A DNA stretch of 6,853 nucleotides from an uncultured Alphaproteobacteria bacterium. GTDB lineage: Bacteria; Pseudomonadota; Alphaproteobacteria; Caulobacterales; Hyphomonadaceae. The DNA lies in contig CAIKXW010000348.1 in assembly GCA_903831485.1 (NCBI GenBank), positions 1 to 6,853 of the forward strand, given 5' to 3'. The translations under genes were made by a program, and so were the position numbers. Shown piece after piece: positions 6,672-6,853 of the stretch (position 1 is the stretch's first letter; every line of letters begins with the position of its first letter). The notes under the pieces were generated by a model that saw only the letters and a program-made list of their open reading frames with translations, was not told the origin of the DNA and did no database searches.

Positions 6672-6699
6672 GCTATCCCTGATTAAGCTGGCAACTCAA
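6672..6699 (-). promoter_or_regulatory. Possible promoter for the ttcA-cysQ-DUF3297 unit
   Basis: On the minus strand, TTGAGT (6699-6694) and GATAGC (6677-6672) are separated by 16 bases. They lie in an AT-richer patch about 80 bases before the ttcA ATG and would be a weak sigma-70-type -35/-10 pair. Matches are imperfect, so this is a candidate only. Confidence 0.25.
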
Positions 6700-6731
6700 A
6701 GTTAACAAACTGGGGTCAGAATTTAACCCTA

Positions 6732-6771
6732 GCCGGTTGCGGTCCTCGGACCCGTACTCCGCCAGACCGGC
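6732..6771 (+). repeat. Nested inverted repeat upstream of a partial ORF
   Basis: GCCGGT (6732-6737) pairs with ACCGGC (6766-6771). Inside it, GGTC (6741-6744) pairs with GACC (6749-6752) around the loop CTCG. The inner arm sits toward the left side, leaving 13 unpaired bases on the right. It lies just before the ribosome site of the rightward ORF at 6789 and could be a leader structure, a REP-like palindrome or a protein-binding site. Confidence 0.4.
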
Positions 6772-6788
6772 CTATGGGGAGAGTTGGG

Positions 6789-6853
6789 ATGCCTAGATCA
6801 CACGATCGGGTTCGGGCGCTTCTGATAGCTTCGGGAGAGGCCGTACGCGCTGC
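6789..6853 (+). CDS. Start of an unidentified rightward ORF, 3'-truncated
   Basis: An ATG at 6789 opens a frame that stays open to the window edge (21 codons; begins MPRSHDRVRALL). It is preceded by GGGGAGAG with about 5 bases of spacing, a good ribosome site. An in-frame ATG at 6774 lies upstream but would place this site inside the gene. The visible residues are basic and helix-prone but too few to assign a family. It is transcribed away from ttcA, so the 195-base gap would be a divergent promoter region. Confidence 0.4.
   Translation, partial: MPRSHDRVRALLIASGEAVRA

Larger units (their letters stand above)
6594..6788. other. Non-coding stretch upstream of ttcA
   Basis: No gene is supported in these 195 bases. 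The stretch from about 6661 to 6726 drops to roughly 40% G+C in an otherwise GC-rich window. It contains three TTAA strings (6683, 6702, 6723) and the string TGGGGTCAGAATTTAACC (6711-6728). From 6732 the G+C rises again and a nested inverted repeat follows (listed separately). Confidence 0.6.

Noticed and set aside
6702..6727. Possible CtrA box or integron attC core from the TTAAC and GTTAAC strings
   Set aside because: The TTAA strings are spaced 19 and 21 bases apart, not the TTAA-N7-TTAA of a CtrA site. An RYYYAAC match exists at 6721-6727, but no matching GTTRRRY follows, so an attC is not supported.
1..6853. tRNA or rRNA genes, CRISPR arrays, complete insertion sequences
   Set aside because: Reading both strands shows no cloverleaf-like segment, no regularly spaced direct repeats and no transposase gene within the window.

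Overview
The window is about 6.9 kb of GC-rich DNA with densely packed genes. It looks like chromosomal DNA from a free-living Gram-negative bacterium. The gene set (a threonine deaminase with an ACT domain, a lipoprotein FKBP, ArgE, CysQ, TtcA, a DUF3297 protein), the codon bias and the very short intergenic gaps suggest an alphaproteobacterium, perhaps of the Caulobacterales/Hyphomonadaceae type. That placement is inference from protein style, not from a phylogenetic marker.

Layout. (1) Bases 2-523 (+) hold the C-terminal part of a CelD/BcsL-type GNAT acetyltransferase cut by the left edge. (2) Bases 604-1848 (+) encode threonine ammonia-lyase with a GTG start. (3) Bases 1933-2844 (+) encode an outer-membrane-type lipoprotein with two tandem FKBP domains, the second one degenerate. 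(4) Bases 2851-3318 (-) encode an unusually short glutathione S-transferase-like protein, tail to tail with the FKBP gene and head to head with argE. (5) Bases 3334-4491 (+) encode acetylornithine deacetylase. (6) Bases 4519-6593 (-) form a probable three-gene unit read right to left: ttcA (tRNA 2-thiocytidine synthetase), cysQ (3',5'-bisphosphate nucleotidase) and a DUF3297 gene. (7) Bases 6594-6853 are a non-coding, locally AT-rich stretch, then an inverted-repeat structure and the first codons of an unidentified rightward ORF.

How the genes relate. Most are housekeeping genes for amino-acid metabolism (ilvA, argE), envelope protein folding (FKBP) and sulfur-linked functions (ttcA thiolates tRNA; cysQ removes the sulfate-assimilation by-product PAP). 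No operon-scale novel system is evident. The most notable regulatory signal is a hairpin directly in front of the DUF3297 start codon that would bury its Shine-Dalgarno sequence in a stem. The right end may be the start of a small inserted element, but only its edge is visible.
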